Both the position numbers and the translations under genes were made by a program. A DNA stretch of 64,000 bases from Microbacterium invictum (GTDB taxonomy: Bacteria > Actinomycetota > Actinomycetes > Actinomycetales > Microbacteriaceae): positions 1,240,001 through 1,304,000 of the forward strand of contig NZ_JACIFH010000001.1 in assembly GCF_014197265.1 (NCBI RefSeq), read 5' to 3'. Positions 1 to 7,737 of the stretch are shown in pieces (within the stretch, counting starts at the first letter, position 1; every line of letters begins with the position of its first letter). The notes under the pieces were generated by a model. It had not been told where the DNA came from and ran no database searches. It saw nothing but the letters and a program-made list of their open reading frames with translations.

Positions 1-185
1 TTCGTCAGCGGGGCCTCGCGGATCCGCTCGTAGACCCGCTCGAATTCCTTCGTGCTGAAGACGTAGAGGCACCGCTCCTGACCGCGGGTGACGACCAGGC
101 CGTCGCCGAGGTCGGTGCGGAACTTCGCCGGGAGGATGACCCGCCCTTTGTCGTCGAGCTTGGGGGTGTACGTGCCCAGCAACAT
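1..185 (-). CDS. mraZ: Transcriptional regulator MraZ (partial, C-terminus outside window)
   Basis: First gene of the division and cell wall (dcw) cluster; MraZ is a small AbrB-fold DNA-binding protein that represses its own operon. The 61 visible residues begin [15 protein letters not shown] and continue with the ILPAKFR and [14 protein letters not shown] stretches typical of the first SpoVT/AbrB-like half. The ATG at 185 is preceded by an AAAGGGGG ribosome site. Direct repeats of the MraZ box lie about 40-70 bp upstream. The gene runs off the left edge, so the rest of the dcw cluster (mraW, ftsL, ftsI and so on) is expected just outside. Confidence 0.95.
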   Translation of the reverse strand, partial: MLLGTYTPKLDDKGRVILPAKFRTDLGDGLVVTRGQERCLYVFSTKEFERVYERIREAPLT

Positions 186-224
186 CGGCCACCACCCCCT
201 TTCGACCCGGCCGTCTCAATTGCG

Positions 225-254
225 CGCCACTTTACTCCACTTTCCTCCACTTCA
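225..254 (-). promoter_or_regulatory. MraZ-box direct repeats upstream of mraZ
   Basis: Read on the minus strand, three copies of AAGTGG recur at 10-bp intervals (plus-strand CCACTT at 227, 237 and 247), in the form GTGGAGGAAAGTGGAGTAAA. MraZ boxes in other bacteria are short TGG-containing direct repeats on 10-bp spacing just upstream of mraZ, so this is very likely the autoregulatory operator. Confidence 0.8.
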
Positions 255-289
255 CTATCCATTCCGGAAGGTCGTCTCCACTCGGGCAC

Positions 290-319
290 AAAAAAAGCAC
301 CGACCCGAAGGTCGGTGCT
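290..319 (-). terminator. Intrinsic terminator of the DUF3040 gene
   Basis: A perfect 10-bp stem AGCACCGACC / GGTCGGTGCT (296-305 with 310-319) with a CGAA loop is followed, on the minus strand, by a run of T (plus-strand A run at 290-296). It sits 27 bp past the DUF3040 stop and just upstream of the mraZ promoter region, so it insulates mraZ from readthrough. Confidence 0.9.
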
Positions 320-345
320 CTGTATCCGGTGCGGCGGCGGGGCGA

Positions 346-720
346 TCAGCCCTTGTCGTTGCGGCGATCCCAGCGTTCGTTCATGCGGTCCATGAAGGAT
401 CCGGACGACTGCGGCGCCGGGGATGCCTTCTTCGTGCCCGCGTCCGCCCGCGGCGCGGAGGCGGTCCGCGACGGCGTGACCGCGAGGATGACTCCGGCGA
501 CCATGATCAGGAAGGCGATGACGCCGACGATGATGAGACTGCTGGAGATGCCCACGATCAGGGCGGCGATGCCGACCAGCACGAGGATCGAACCGTAGAC
601 GATGTTGCGGTAGCTGAGGGACTTGCCGGCGCGCGATGCGCTGACGACGTCTGCGTCGTTGTGCATGAGATGGCGTTCCATCTCATCGAGCAGCCGCTGC
701 TCCTGCTCTGACAGTGGCAT
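346..720 (-). CDS. DUF3040 small membrane protein
   Basis: A 124-residue protein of the DUF3040 family, common next to mraZ in actinobacteria; its function is unknown. It starts MPLSEQEQRLLDEMERHL, the family signature, has two adjacent hydrophobic segments (about residues 45-62 and 64-85) forming a membrane hairpin, and ends in a charged tail (MDRMNERWDRRNDKG). The ATG at 720 follows an AGAGGGGGA ribosome site, and a TAGAAT -10 (plus-strand ATTCTA at 752-757) lies upstream. It is divergent from the polyprenyl synthase gene and ends in a clear terminator. Confidence 0.9.
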   Translation of the reverse strand: MPLSEQEQRLLDEMERHLMHNDADVVSASRAGKSLSYRNIVYGSILVLVGIAALIVGISSSLIIVGVIAFLIMVAGVILAVTPSRTASAPRADAGTKKASPAPQSSGSFMDRMNERWDRRNDKG

Positions 721-774
721 GCTTCCCCCTCTGGAGTGTTCAGTCCATTCGATTCTAGCCGTCCCGACGAGAAC

Positions 775-780
775 TAGGCT
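775..780 (+). promoter_or_regulatory. -10 box of a leaderless promoter for the polyprenyl synthase
   Basis: TAGGCT is separated by six bases from the GTG start at 787, so transcription should begin at the start codon itself. The same TAGRCT-N6-start layout recurs at three other genes in this window (pknB, aroG, lpdA). Confidence 0.6.
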
Positions 781-786
781 AGGCCC

Positions 787-1872
787 GTGTACTCCGACGG
801 CGACCCGATCGAGGCGGTTTCCCAGCGACTGGATAGCTTCGTCCAAGATCAGCGGGCGGTCGTGGGCGATTGGGGCGACGAAGCCGCCCGGTTCGTCGAT
901 GCGGGAGCTGCGGCTCTCCGCGGTGGAAAGCGCCTGCGTGCGCGTTTCTGCCTCACCGGCTGGCAGGCCGTGGCCGCGCACCGCCGGCCTGCGACGCCCG
1001 GCGCCGATGTGATCACGGCGGCGGCCGCGCTCGAGGTGTTCCAGGCCGCGGCACTGGTGCACGACGATCTCGTCGACAACTCCGACACACGCCGAGGCCG
1101 GCCCGCCTCCCACCGTGCCCTCGAGGCCGCGCACCGCTCGAGCGGATGGGACGGCGACGCCGCCGAGTTCGGTCGCTCCGCCGCGATCCTGCTCGGCGAC
1201 CTGCTCGTGGCGTGGAGCGACGATCTGCTCGAGACGGGGCTGAGCGAATCCGCGCACGCCGCCGCCGCCCGCGGCGTCTACGCGACCATGCGTCGCGATG
1301 TGACCATCGGGCAGTTCCTCGACGTGGCCGAGGAAGCGGCATTCCGGTCGGCGCCGGAGTCCGAGCATGCGGCGCGCGCCCTGCGCGTGGCGTCGCTGAA
1401 GTCCGCCCGGTACAGCGTGCAGCAGCCGCTGCTGCTGGGTGCTGCGCTCGCGGGGGCGGATGCCGCGCAGAACGACGCGCTGGAGGCCTTCGGCCATCCG
1501 GTGGGCATGGCGTTCCAGCTGCGCGACGACGTGCTGGGCGTGTTCGGCGACGCCGCCGTGACCGGCAAGCCGTCCGGCGACGATCTGCGCGAGGGCAAGC
1601 GCACTCTGCTGGTCGCCTACGCGCGAGAGAATCTCGCACCCGGCGCCCGCCGGGTCTTCGACGAGCTCGTCGGCGACCCGGCCCTCGACGACGAGCAGGT
1701 CGCCAGCCTGCAGTCCACGATCATCGACACCGGTGCGCTGACTCGCGTCGAAGCTCACATCGCGGCCTACGCCGGCGACGCCGACCGCGCCCTGCGCGGC
1801 GCTCCGCTGGACAACGCCGCCGTCAGCACGCTGCGCGATCTCGCGCGCGCGGCGACCGCACGGGTCTCCTAG
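787..1872 (+). CDS. Polyprenyl (isoprenoid) diphosphate synthase
   Basis: A 361-residue trans-prenyltransferase that condenses allylic diphosphates with isopentenyl diphosphate, supplying precursors for undecaprenyl, menaquinone or carotenoid pathways. The first aspartate-rich motif DDLVD with following RRG is at about residues 95-105, preceded by LRARFCLTGW and the GGKR motif. The second region FQLRDDVLGVFGD is at about 245-257, followed by DDLREGKRTLL. Chain-length specificity (FPP, GGPP or longer) cannot be read from the sequence. The GTG start has no ribosome site but sits six bases after TAGGCT, consistent with a leaderless mRNA. Product class is confident, exact product is not. Confidence 0.9.
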   Translation: MYSDGDPIEAVSQRLDSFVQDQRAVVGDWGDEAARFVDAGAAALRGGKRLRARFCLTGWQAVAAHRRPATPGADVITAAAALEVFQAAALVHDDLVDNSDTRRGRPASHRALEAAHRSSGWDGDAAEFGRSAAILLGDLLVAWSDDLLETGLSESAHAAAARGVYATMRRDVTIGQFLDVAEEAAFRSAPESEHAARALRVASLKSARYSVQQPLLLGAALAGADAAQNDALEAFGHPVGMAFQLRDDVLGVFGDAAVTGKPSGDDLREGKRTLLVAYARENLAPGARRVFDELVGDPALDDEQVASLQSTIIDTGALTRVEAHIAAYAGDADRALRGAPLDNAAVSTLRDLARAATARVS

Positions 1873-1910
1873 CTCGGCTCAGGCGCTCAGGCGCTCAGTC
1901 GTGCAGTCGC

Positions 1911-2270
1911 TCAGGCGAGCGTCTGCGCGACCCGGCGCACTTCGCTCTTGCGCCCCTGCCGCAGCGCCTCGATCGGAGCGATGCCGATCGAGTCGTCGGC
2001 CGCGAGGAGCCAGTCGATGACCTCGTCGTCGCCGAACCCGGCATCCTGCAGCACGATCACCGTGCCCCGCAGCGAGCCGAGCGGCTCGCCGTCGACGAAG
2101 AACACCGACGGCACCTTGAACGCGCCGTCGCGGCGGGAGCCGACCAGATGCCGTTCATCGAGCAGGCGACGCACGCGCCCGAGGGACTCGCCGGTCAGGG
2201 CGACGACCTCGGGAAGGGCGAGCCATTCGGTCGGGACTGTCGGAGTGGTTTCACCGGTCACGAGTTCCAC
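1911..2270 (-). CDS. Rv2175c-like DNA-binding protein
   Basis: A 119-residue protein of the Rv2175c family. In Mycobacterium tuberculosis Rv2175c is a winged-helix DNA-binding protein phosphorylated by the Ser/Thr kinase PknL. The N-terminal half (WLALPEVVALTGESLGRVRRLL, HLVGSRRDGAFKVP) is the helix-turn-helix/wing. The C-terminal half (GTVIVLQDAGFGDDEVIDWLL) is the conserved family tail. A GTG start at 2270 is used. It lies tail-to-tail with the polyprenyl synthase and about 2 kb from a PASTA kinase gene, which is the family's usual neighbourhood and suggests kinase control here too. Confidence 0.88.
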   Translation of the reverse strand: MELVTGETTPTVPTEWLALPEVVALTGESLGRVRRLLDERHLVGSRRDGAFKVPSVFFVDGEPLGSLRGTVIVLQDAGFGDDEVIDWLLAADDSIGIAPIEALRQGRKSEVRRVAQTLA

Positions 2271-2416
2271 TATTCCACCCGGAGCACGCCCGCGTTCGCC
2301 ATCCTCCGGGGTCGGCGTCTGATCACTTTCGTCACATCTGTCACTCCTATATCACTGGTTGACACGAATTTACTTCCGTGACACGGTGGCTGAGTCTAAA
2401 AAAGAGGGGGAAGCTC

Positions 2417-3865
2417 TTGCGACGACACCATCACCGCGGCCGCCCATCGGCCCCGTCCCGCTTCGGATTGCCGGCCGCCATCCTCGGATCGATAGCGCTC
2501 TCGCTGTCGGCGATTCCCGCTCACGGCGCAACGGAGCCGACGCGCGACGCCGATCACGAGTCGCACCGGCAGCCCGTCTCGCTTCGCGACACGGTCACCG
2601 TCACCGGCGCCGGCGCGGCGACCCCGGCATCCACCTCCACCTTCTCGGCGGCGTCCGTGGTCGGCGCGGCCGCGGCATCGACGACCTACACGGTCAAGCG
2701 CGGCGACACGATCAGCGCGATCGCCGCGCGGCACGGCCTGCGCACGAAGGATCTGCTCGCCTGGAACGGACTCGGCTGGTCGTCGACCATCTTCCCCGGT
2801 CAGACGCTGAAGCTGTCCGGGACGGCCGCCGCCTCGGCACCCGCCGCTCCGAAGGCCGCGACATCGGCCGGCAACACCTACACGGTCAAGCGCGGCGACA
2901 CGCTGTGGGCGATCTCGCGCACCCAGGGCACCTCGGTGGCGAACCTGATGAAGCTCAATGGGCTCAGCGCCGGGTCGATCATCCACCCCGGTCAGAAGCT
3001 CGCACTCTCGGCCGGGACCACCGCGCCCGCCTCGGCGCCCGCGGCGTCGAAGCCCGCGGCATCCACTCCCCCGGCATCGACGGGAAGCGCATCGAAGACC
3101 CACACCGTCGCCAAGGGCGACACACTGTGGGCGATCGCGAACACGCACGGCGTGTCGGTATCGACGCTGCTCACCCTCAACGGGCTGAAGAGCTCGTCGA
3201 TCATCTACCCCGGGCAGAAGCTCTCGGTCAAGATGGCGGCGGCGCCGGCGTCGTCGTCCGCTGCGCCTGCGCCGAGTGCACCCGCACCGAAGCCCGCCGC
3301 CCCAGGCGGAGCCTCGCACACCGTCGCCGCCGGCGAGACGGTGTGGGCGATCGCGCAGAAGCACGGCACGTCGGTCGCCGCTCTGCTGAGCGCGAACGGG
3401 CTCGGCGATGCGTCGATCATCTACCCCGGGCAGAAGCTGACGATCCCGTCGGCGACGGGGCTGGATGCCGAGCAGACCGCGAACGCACAGCTCATCATCA
3501 AGGTCGGCCGCGACCGCGGCGTTCCCGAACGCGGCATCGCGATCGCCCTCGCCACCGCGATGGTCGAATCCGGCATCCGGAACCTCGACTACGGCGACCG
3601 CGACTCGCAGGGACTGTTCCAGCAGCGGCCGAGCCAGGGCTGGGGAACGGTGGCGCAGATCACCGACCCGTATCGCTCGACGGCGACGTTCTACGGGGGA
3701 CCACAGGACCCGAACGGCGCGACCACGCGGGGGCTCTTGGATATCGCGGGGTGGCAGTCGATGGCGTTCACCGACGCGGCCCAGGCGGTGCAGATCTCGG
3801 CGTTCCCGGATCGTTATGGACAGTGGGAGACCACGGCCTTCGGCTGGCTGGCCGCGCTCGGCTGA
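2417..3865 (+). CDS. Secreted protein with four LysM repeats and a lysozyme-like C-terminal domain
   Basis: A peptidoglycan-binding exported protein of about 482 residues. A basic N-terminus and hydrophobic core (LPAAILGSIALSLSAI) ending AHGA form a signal peptide. Four LysM modules follow, each opening with TYTVKRGDT-like and closing with IxPGQKL-like sequence, separated by Ala/Pro/Ser linkers. The C-terminal approximately 130 residues carry ATAMVESGIRNLDYG and DSQGLFQQRPSQGWG, typical of actinobacterial transglycosylase-like domains, so wall hydrolysis is likely. I chose TTG at 2417 because GAGGGGGAAG stands directly before it; an in-frame GTG at 2378 would add 13 residues. A TTGACA at 2359 could be the -35. 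The PASTA kinase follows 111 bp downstream. Confidence 0.88.
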   Translation: MRRHHHRGRPSAPSRFGLPAAILGSIALSLSAIPAHGATEPTRDADHESHRQPVSLRDTVTVTGAGAATPASTSTFSAASVVGAAAASTTYTVKRGDTISAIAARHGLRTKDLLAWNGLGWSSTIFPGQTLKLSGTAAASAPAAPKAATSAGNTYTVKRGDTLWAISRTQGTSVANLMKLNGLSAGSIIHPGQKLALSAGTTAPASAPAASKPAASTPPASTGSASKTHTVAKGDTLWAIANTHGVSVSTLLTLNGLKSSSIIYPGQKLSVKMAAAPASSSAAPAPSAPAPKPAAPGGASHTVAAGETVWAIAQKHGTSVAALLSANGLGDASIIYPGQKLTIPSATGLDAEQTANAQLIIKVGRDRGVPERGIAIALATAMVESGIRNLDYGDRDSQGLFQQRPSQGWGTVAQITDPYRSTATFYGGPQDPNGATTRGLLDIAGWQSMAFTDAAQAVQISAFPDRYGQWETTAFGWLAALG

Positions 3866-3964
3866 ACGTTTCCCCGGGTGAACGCCCGATTTCGCCGCGC
3901 GGACACGGGCATCTCCGTGCCCGCGAGGGGTGAGCCGCTCCCCGGGGTGGGGGTATCGGCTCCG

Positions 3965-3970
3965 TAGACT
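3965..3970 (+). promoter_or_regulatory. -10 box of a leaderless promoter for pknB
   Basis: TAGACT stands exactly six bases before the GTG start at 3977, and no ribosome site lies between, so the kinase mRNA is probably leaderless. Confidence 0.65.
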
Positions 3971-3976
3971 CTTCGC

Positions 3977-5917
3977 GTGAGCACGAGCCAGCAGACCGAC
4001 CCGCTGATCGGCCGTCTGGTCGACAGCCGGTACCGGGTGCGCGCTCGCATCGCCCGCGGCGGGATGGCGACGGTGTACGTCGCGACCGACCTGCGGCTCG
4101 AGCGCCGCGTCGCGCTCAAGGTCATGCACAGCCACCTGTCCGACGACACCGTGTTCCAGGGCCGGTTCATCCAGGAGGCGCGTGCCGCGGCGCGGCTGGC
4201 CGACCCGCACGTCGTGAACGTGTTCGATCAGGGCCAGGACGGCGAGATGGCCTACCTGGTGATGGAGTACCTGCCGGGCATCACGCTGCGCGAGCTGCTG
4301 CGCGAGCAGCGCCGCCTGTCGATCCCGCAGACGATCACGATCATGGATGCCATTCTCTCGGGCCTGGCCGCCGCTCACCGCGCCGGGATCGTGCACCGCG
4401 ACGTCAAGCCCGAGAACGTGCTGCTGGCCGAGGACGGCCGCATCAAGATCGGTGACTTCGGCCTCGCTCGCGCGACGACCGCGAACACCGCCAGCGGACA
4501 GATGCTGCTGGGCACGATCGCCTACCTGGCGCCCGAGCTCGTCACCCGCGGCACCGCCGACGCCCGCAGCGACATCTACGCGCTGGGCATCATGCTGTAC
4601 GAGATGCTCGTGGGCGAGCAGCCGTACAAGGGCGAGCAGCCCATGCAGATCGCCTACCAGCACGCGACCGACTCGGTGCCGCGCCCGAGCGCGAAGAACC
4701 CGGGCGTACCCGAGCAGCTCGACGAACTCGTGATGTGGTCGACCGAGCGCGAGCCGGACGATCGCCCCCTCGACGCGCGCGCGATGCTCGATCGCCTGCG
4801 CGAGATCGAGAAGGATCTCGGCGTGTACCCGCAGGTCGTCCGGCAGGCGCCTGCGGGCGGCGTGGTGGGAGTGGTGGGCGTGGACGACGCCCTCGACTCC
4901 GACGAGCTCACGAAGGTGATGCCCGGAACCTTCACCGCTCCGACGGTCACCGAGGACGTCGACAACGCGACACTGCTGCGTCGCCGCACGCGCCGCAACG
5001 CGAACAAGGGCATCTGGCTGCTGCTGATCGTGCTCCTGCTCGCCGGACTCGCCGCCGGGACAGGCTGGTGGTTCGGCTCCGGTCCGGGTTCGCTCGTCGC
5101 GGTGCCGACGATCGAGGGCGGCACGTTCGACCAGGCCCGGGCGACGCTCGAGGAGTACGATCTGGTGGCCGTCGAGGGCAGCGACACCAGCCTCGAGGTC
5201 CCGGCGGGCACCGTCATCCGCACCGACCCCGGCGCGGGCGTCCGGCTGGACAAGGGCGCCGAGGTCACGGTCGTGGTCTCTGCCGGCCCCGCCTCGCAGG
5301 ACATCCCGCCACTGGCGGGCGCGACGCTGGACGACGCCACGGCGGCGCTCGACGGCATCCACATCACCGTCAGCGACACTCCCGAGCGCTTCACCGAGGA
5401 GGCCGCCGGCACGGTCATCGATGCGACCATCACCACCGGAGTGGGCGGCGATGCCCACGAGGTCGGCTGCGCCCAGGGCTGCACCGCGCTGGAAGGCTCC
5501 ACCGCCGTCCTGTACGTCTCGCTCGGCCCGGTGCCCGACGTCGTCGGCGATACGCTCGATGAGGCGACGTCGACTCTGAAGGACGTCGAGCTCGAGGTGA
5601 CGAGCGCCGAGGAATACAGCGACACCGTCGAGTCGGGCCGCGTGATCAGCATGGGTGAGCGCGAGGACGGCGGCAACTTCCGCCCCGGCGACACCGTGCA
5701 CCTCGTGGTGTCGAAGGGCCCGGCTCCGATCCAGGTGCCCGACGTGGTCGGACGCACCGTCGCCGACGCGATGCAGATCCTCCGCGACGCCGGCTTCGAG
5801 GCCGGCACCGCGCTGCCCGAGCTCGTCTGGGGCATCTTCACCGTCAGCAGCACAGATCCCGAGGCGTGGGAGTGGCGGCAGCGCGGTACGAACGTCACCG
5901 TGCGGGCGACCGGCTGA
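3977..5917 (+). CDS. pknB: PknB/Stk1-type serine/threonine kinase with PASTA repeats
   Basis: A 646-residue transmembrane kinase that senses peptidoglycan fragments or lipid II and phosphorylates wall, division and metabolic proteins. The kinase domain occupies about residues 17-275: glycine loop ARGGMATVY, Lys in VALKVM, catalytic HRDVKPEN near 139-146 and DFGLA near 160. An activation segment with several Thr residues follows. After a juxtamembrane linker one membrane helix (IWLLLIVLLLAGLAAG, about 344-362) leads to four extracellular PASTA units, marked by motifs such as VPDVVGDTLDEA and VPDVVGRTVADA. The GarA-like FHA protein at 19.3 kb carries a TT-containing phosphorylation motif and is a plausible substrate. 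Confidence 0.95.
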   Translation: MSTSQQTDPLIGRLVDSRYRVRARIARGGMATVYVATDLRLERRVALKVMHSHLSDDTVFQGRFIQEARAAARLADPHVVNVFDQGQDGEMAYLVMEYLPGITLRELLREQRRLSIPQTITIMDAILSGLAAAHRAGIVHRDVKPENVLLAEDGRIKIGDFGLARATTANTASGQMLLGTIAYLAPELVTRGTADARSDIYALGIMLYEMLVGEQPYKGEQPMQIAYQHATDSVPRPSAKNPGVPEQLDELVMWSTEREPDDRPLDARAMLDRLREIEKDLGVYPQVVRQAPAGGVVGVVGVDDALDSDELTKVMPGTFTAPTVTEDVDNATLLRRRTRRNANKGIWLLLIVLLLAGLAAGTGWWFGSGPGSLVAVPTIEGGTFDQARATLEEYDLVAVEGSDTSLEVPAGTVIRTDPGAGVRLDKGAEVTVVVSAGPASQDIPPLAGATLDDATAALDGIHITVSDTPERFTEEAAGTVIDATITTGVGGDAHEVGCAQGCTALEGSTAVLYVSLGPVPDVVGDTLDEATSTLKDVELEVTSAEEYSDTVESGRVISMGEREDGGNFRPGDTVHLVVSKGPAPIQVPDVVGRTVADAMQILRDAGFEAGTALPELVWGIFTVSSTDPEAWEWRQRGTNVTVRATG

Positions 5918-5947
5918 TCACCGAGTCGCACAACCGCGCCAGTTCGC

Positions 5948-5981
5948 GGCATCCGCGCCATCAATACCTGGAGCGGATGCC
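5948..5981. terminator. Inverted GGCATCC/GGATGCC pair downstream of pknB (candidate hairpin terminator)
   Basis: GGCATCCGC (5948-5956) and GCGGATGCC (5973-5981) form a perfect 9-bp stem with a 16-base loop, 30 bp after the pknB stop and before minus-strand gene remnants. There is no T run. The stem is built from the heptamer that is over-represented throughout the window. Confidence 0.55.
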
Positions 5982-5996
5982 AGAAACAGGCGCGGA

Positions 5997-6128
5997 TCAA
6001 GCGTGAGGGCGCCGTGAGAAGGCGCGAATGCCGCGCGCGCGTCGGCGGCTACGCCGGCTCGGCATCGTCGCCGCTTCGAGGTATTCGTGCACGGCCGCGT
6101 CGGTCGGCACGGTCTTCAGTTCGCTCAT
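5997..6128 (-). pseudogene. Truncated DUF1801-family gene remnant
   Basis: An open frame of 43 codons starts MSELKTVPTDAAVHEYL and reaches SRR, matching the beginning of DUF1801 (YdhG-like) proteins, which normally run to about 120-140 residues. After roughly 26 residues the similarity stops and the remainder is arginine-rich, out-of-family sequence up to the stop. The 38 bp immediately upstream repeat the 3' end of aroG, suggesting rearrangement. It could still be translated as a short peptide, but loss of the conserved core argues for a relic. Confidence 0.5.
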
Positions 6129-6132
6129 GGGA

Positions 6133-6170
6133 GCCAGCTCCAAGCTCTGCATGTGGTTCGGGCGCGGGTC
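6133..6170. repeat. 38-bp partial duplication of the aroG 3' end
   Basis: 6133-6170 matches 6396-6433 (inside aroG) at 35 of 38 positions in the same orientation. In the aroG frame it would encode DPRPNHMQSLELA, compared with DPRLNHMQSLELA in the intact gene. It lies five bases upstream of the ATG of the DUF1801 remnant. Confidence 0.8.
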
Positions 6171-6243
6171 CAATGTGACGGCTGGGTGCGCCCGCCTCAC
6201 AGCCTGAATAGCTGCGGTCACCTGAGTTGGGGAGCGGGCGTCG

Positions 6244-6307
6244 TCGCCGGAGGAAGGCGATTCGCCGGAGGAAGGCGAAATGCGGCGCAAAACTGCCTTC
6301 CTCCGGC
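6244..6307. repeat. 17-bp direct repeat plus inverted copy downstream of aroG
   Basis: TCGCCGGAGGAAGGCGA occurs at 6244-6260 and again at 6262-6278, and its core GCCGGAGGAAGGC is present in perfect inverted form at 6295-6307. A 13-bp stem (6264-6276 with 6295-6307) with an 18-base loop can form 55 bp past the aroG stop. It may end aroG transcription, although no T run follows. The rest of 5918-6361 holds only this, the hairpin at 5948 and the gene debris. Confidence 0.6.
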
Positions 6308-6361
6308 TATCTGCCTTCGGCGGGCGAGGGCCGGTGAGGGATGGCGACGGGCGCCCGCGCC

Positions 6362-7699
6362 TCAGAGCTTCTCGAGCTCCTCGGCCACCAGGAACGCCAG
6401 CTCCAGGCTCTGCATGTGGTTCAGTCGCGGGTCGCACAGCGACTCGTAGCGGGTCGCGAGGGTCGCCTCGTCGATCTGCTCCGAACCGCCCAGGCATTCG
6501 GTGACGTCGTCGCCGGTGAGCTCGACGTGGATGCCGCCCGGGAACGTCCCGACCGCGCGGTGCGCCTCGAAGAAGCCGCGCACCTCGTCGACCACGTCGT
6601 CGAAGCGACGCGTCTTGTAGCCCGTGGGGGTCGTGATGCCGTTGCCGTGCATCGGGTCGGTGACCCACAGCGGCGTCGCGCCCGAGTCCTTCACGGCCTG
6701 CAGCAGCGGCGGCAGCGCGTCGCGGATCTTGCCGGCGCCCATGCGCGTGATGAACGTGAGACGCCCGGGCTCGCGCTCGGGGTCGAGCTTGTCGATCAGC
6801 GCCAGCGCCGTCTCGGGCGACGTGGTCGGTCCGAGCTTCACGCCGATGGGGTTGCGGATCTTCGAGAAGTAGTCGACGTGCGCGCCGTCGAGGTCGCGCG
6901 TGCGCTCGCCGATCCACAGGAAGTGGGCCGACGTGTTGTACGGGGTCATGGTGCGCGAGTCGATCCGCGTCATGGGCCGCTCGTAGTCCATGAGCAGGCC
7001 CTCGTGGCCGGTGTAGAACTCGACGCGCTTGAGCTCGTCGAAGTCGGCGCCGGCAGCCTCCATGAACTTGATGGCCCGGTCGATCTCGTTCGCGAGACGC
7101 TCGTACTGCTGATTGGCGGGGTTCTTCGCGAAGCCCTTGTTCCAGGAGTGCACCTCACGCAGGTCGGCGAAGCCGCCGGTGGTGAACGCGCGGATCAGGT
7201 TGATCGTCGACGCGGCGGTGTGGTACCCCTTCAGCAGCCGCTGCGGGTCGGCCTGGCGCGAGAGGTCGGTGAAGTCGTAGCCGTTGACGATGTCGCCGCG
7301 GTATGCGGGCAGGGTCACATCGCCGCGGGTCTCGGTGTCGGACGAGCGCGGCTTGGCGAACTGGCCCGCCATGCGACCCATCTTCACGACCGGCATCGAG
7401 GCGCCATAGGTCAGCACGACCGCCATCTGCAGCACCGTCTTGATGCGGTTGCGGATCTGCTCGGCCGTCGCCCCGGCGAACGTCTCGGCGCAGTCGCCGC
7501 CCTGCAGCAGGAACGCCTTGCCGCTTGCGGCACGCGCGAGCCGGTCGCGCAGGTTGTCGACCTCACCGGCGAAGACGAGCGGCGGCAGCGTCGCGATGTC
7601 AGCGGACACCGCGGCGACGGCATCCGGATCGGGCCAGGAGGGCTGCTGCTTGATCTCAAGAGCGCGCCAGTGATCGAGATCATCGTGCAGGGAGGGCAT
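6362..7699 (-). CDS. aroG: Class II 3-deoxy-7-phosphoheptulonate (DAHP) synthase
   Basis: Catalyses the first step of the shikimate pathway: phosphoenolpyruvate plus erythrose 4-phosphate to DAHP, in the cytosol. The 445-residue protein is the plant/actinobacterial (type II) form, with characteristic stretches LQGGDCAET (about 65-73), MGRMAGQFAKPRS (about 107-120), YRGDIVN, EAAGADFDELKRVEFYTGHEGLLMDYE (split by position around 210-235), VTDPMHGNG and HVELTGDDVTECLGG near the C-terminus. Cysteine and His/Glu metal ligands lie in these motifs. A TAGACT box six bases before the ATG suggests a leaderless transcript of its own. The 3' end has been partly duplicated downstream. Confidence 0.96.
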   Translation of the reverse strand: MPSLHDDLDHWRALEIKQQPSWPDPDAVAAVSADIATLPPLVFAGEVDNLRDRLARAASGKAFLLQGGDCAETFAGATAEQIRNRIKTVLQMAVVLTYGASMPVVKMGRMAGQFAKPRSSDTETRGDVTLPAYRGDIVNGYDFTDLSRQADPQRLLKGYHTAASTINLIRAFTTGGFADLREVHSWNKGFAKNPANQQYERLANEIDRAIKFMEAAGADFDELKRVEFYTGHEGLLMDYERPMTRIDSRTMTPYNTSAHFLWIGERTRDLDGAHVDYFSKIRNPIGVKLGPTTSPETALALIDKLDPEREPGRLTFITRMGAGKIRDALPPLLQAVKDSGATPLWVTDPMHGNGITTPTGYKTRRFDDVVDEVRGFFEAHRAVGTFPGGIHVELTGDDVTECLGGSEQIDEATLATRYESLCDPRLNHMQSLELAFLVAEELEKL

Positions 7700-7705
7700 C
7701 CGCCA

Positions 7706-7711
7706 AGTCTA
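7706..7711 (-). promoter_or_regulatory. -10 box of a leaderless promoter for aroG
   Basis: On the minus strand TAGACT is followed by six bases and then the ATG of aroG at 7699. It lies in the 38-bp gap after the acyltransferase stop, so aroG can be transcribed independently of the genes upstream. Confidence 0.6.
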
Positions 7712-7737
7712 GCCATGCGCGGCGGTCCCCCGGCGCC

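Noticed and set aside
1873-1910. Short CAGGCGCT-type repeats after the polyprenyl synthase gene
   Set aside because: Only two to three imperfect copies within 38 bp; no clear structure or function.
2396-5701. An 1101-codon minus-strand frame opposite the LysM and pknB genes
   Set aside because: Both opposite-strand genes have clear domains; the frame is a codon-bias artefact.
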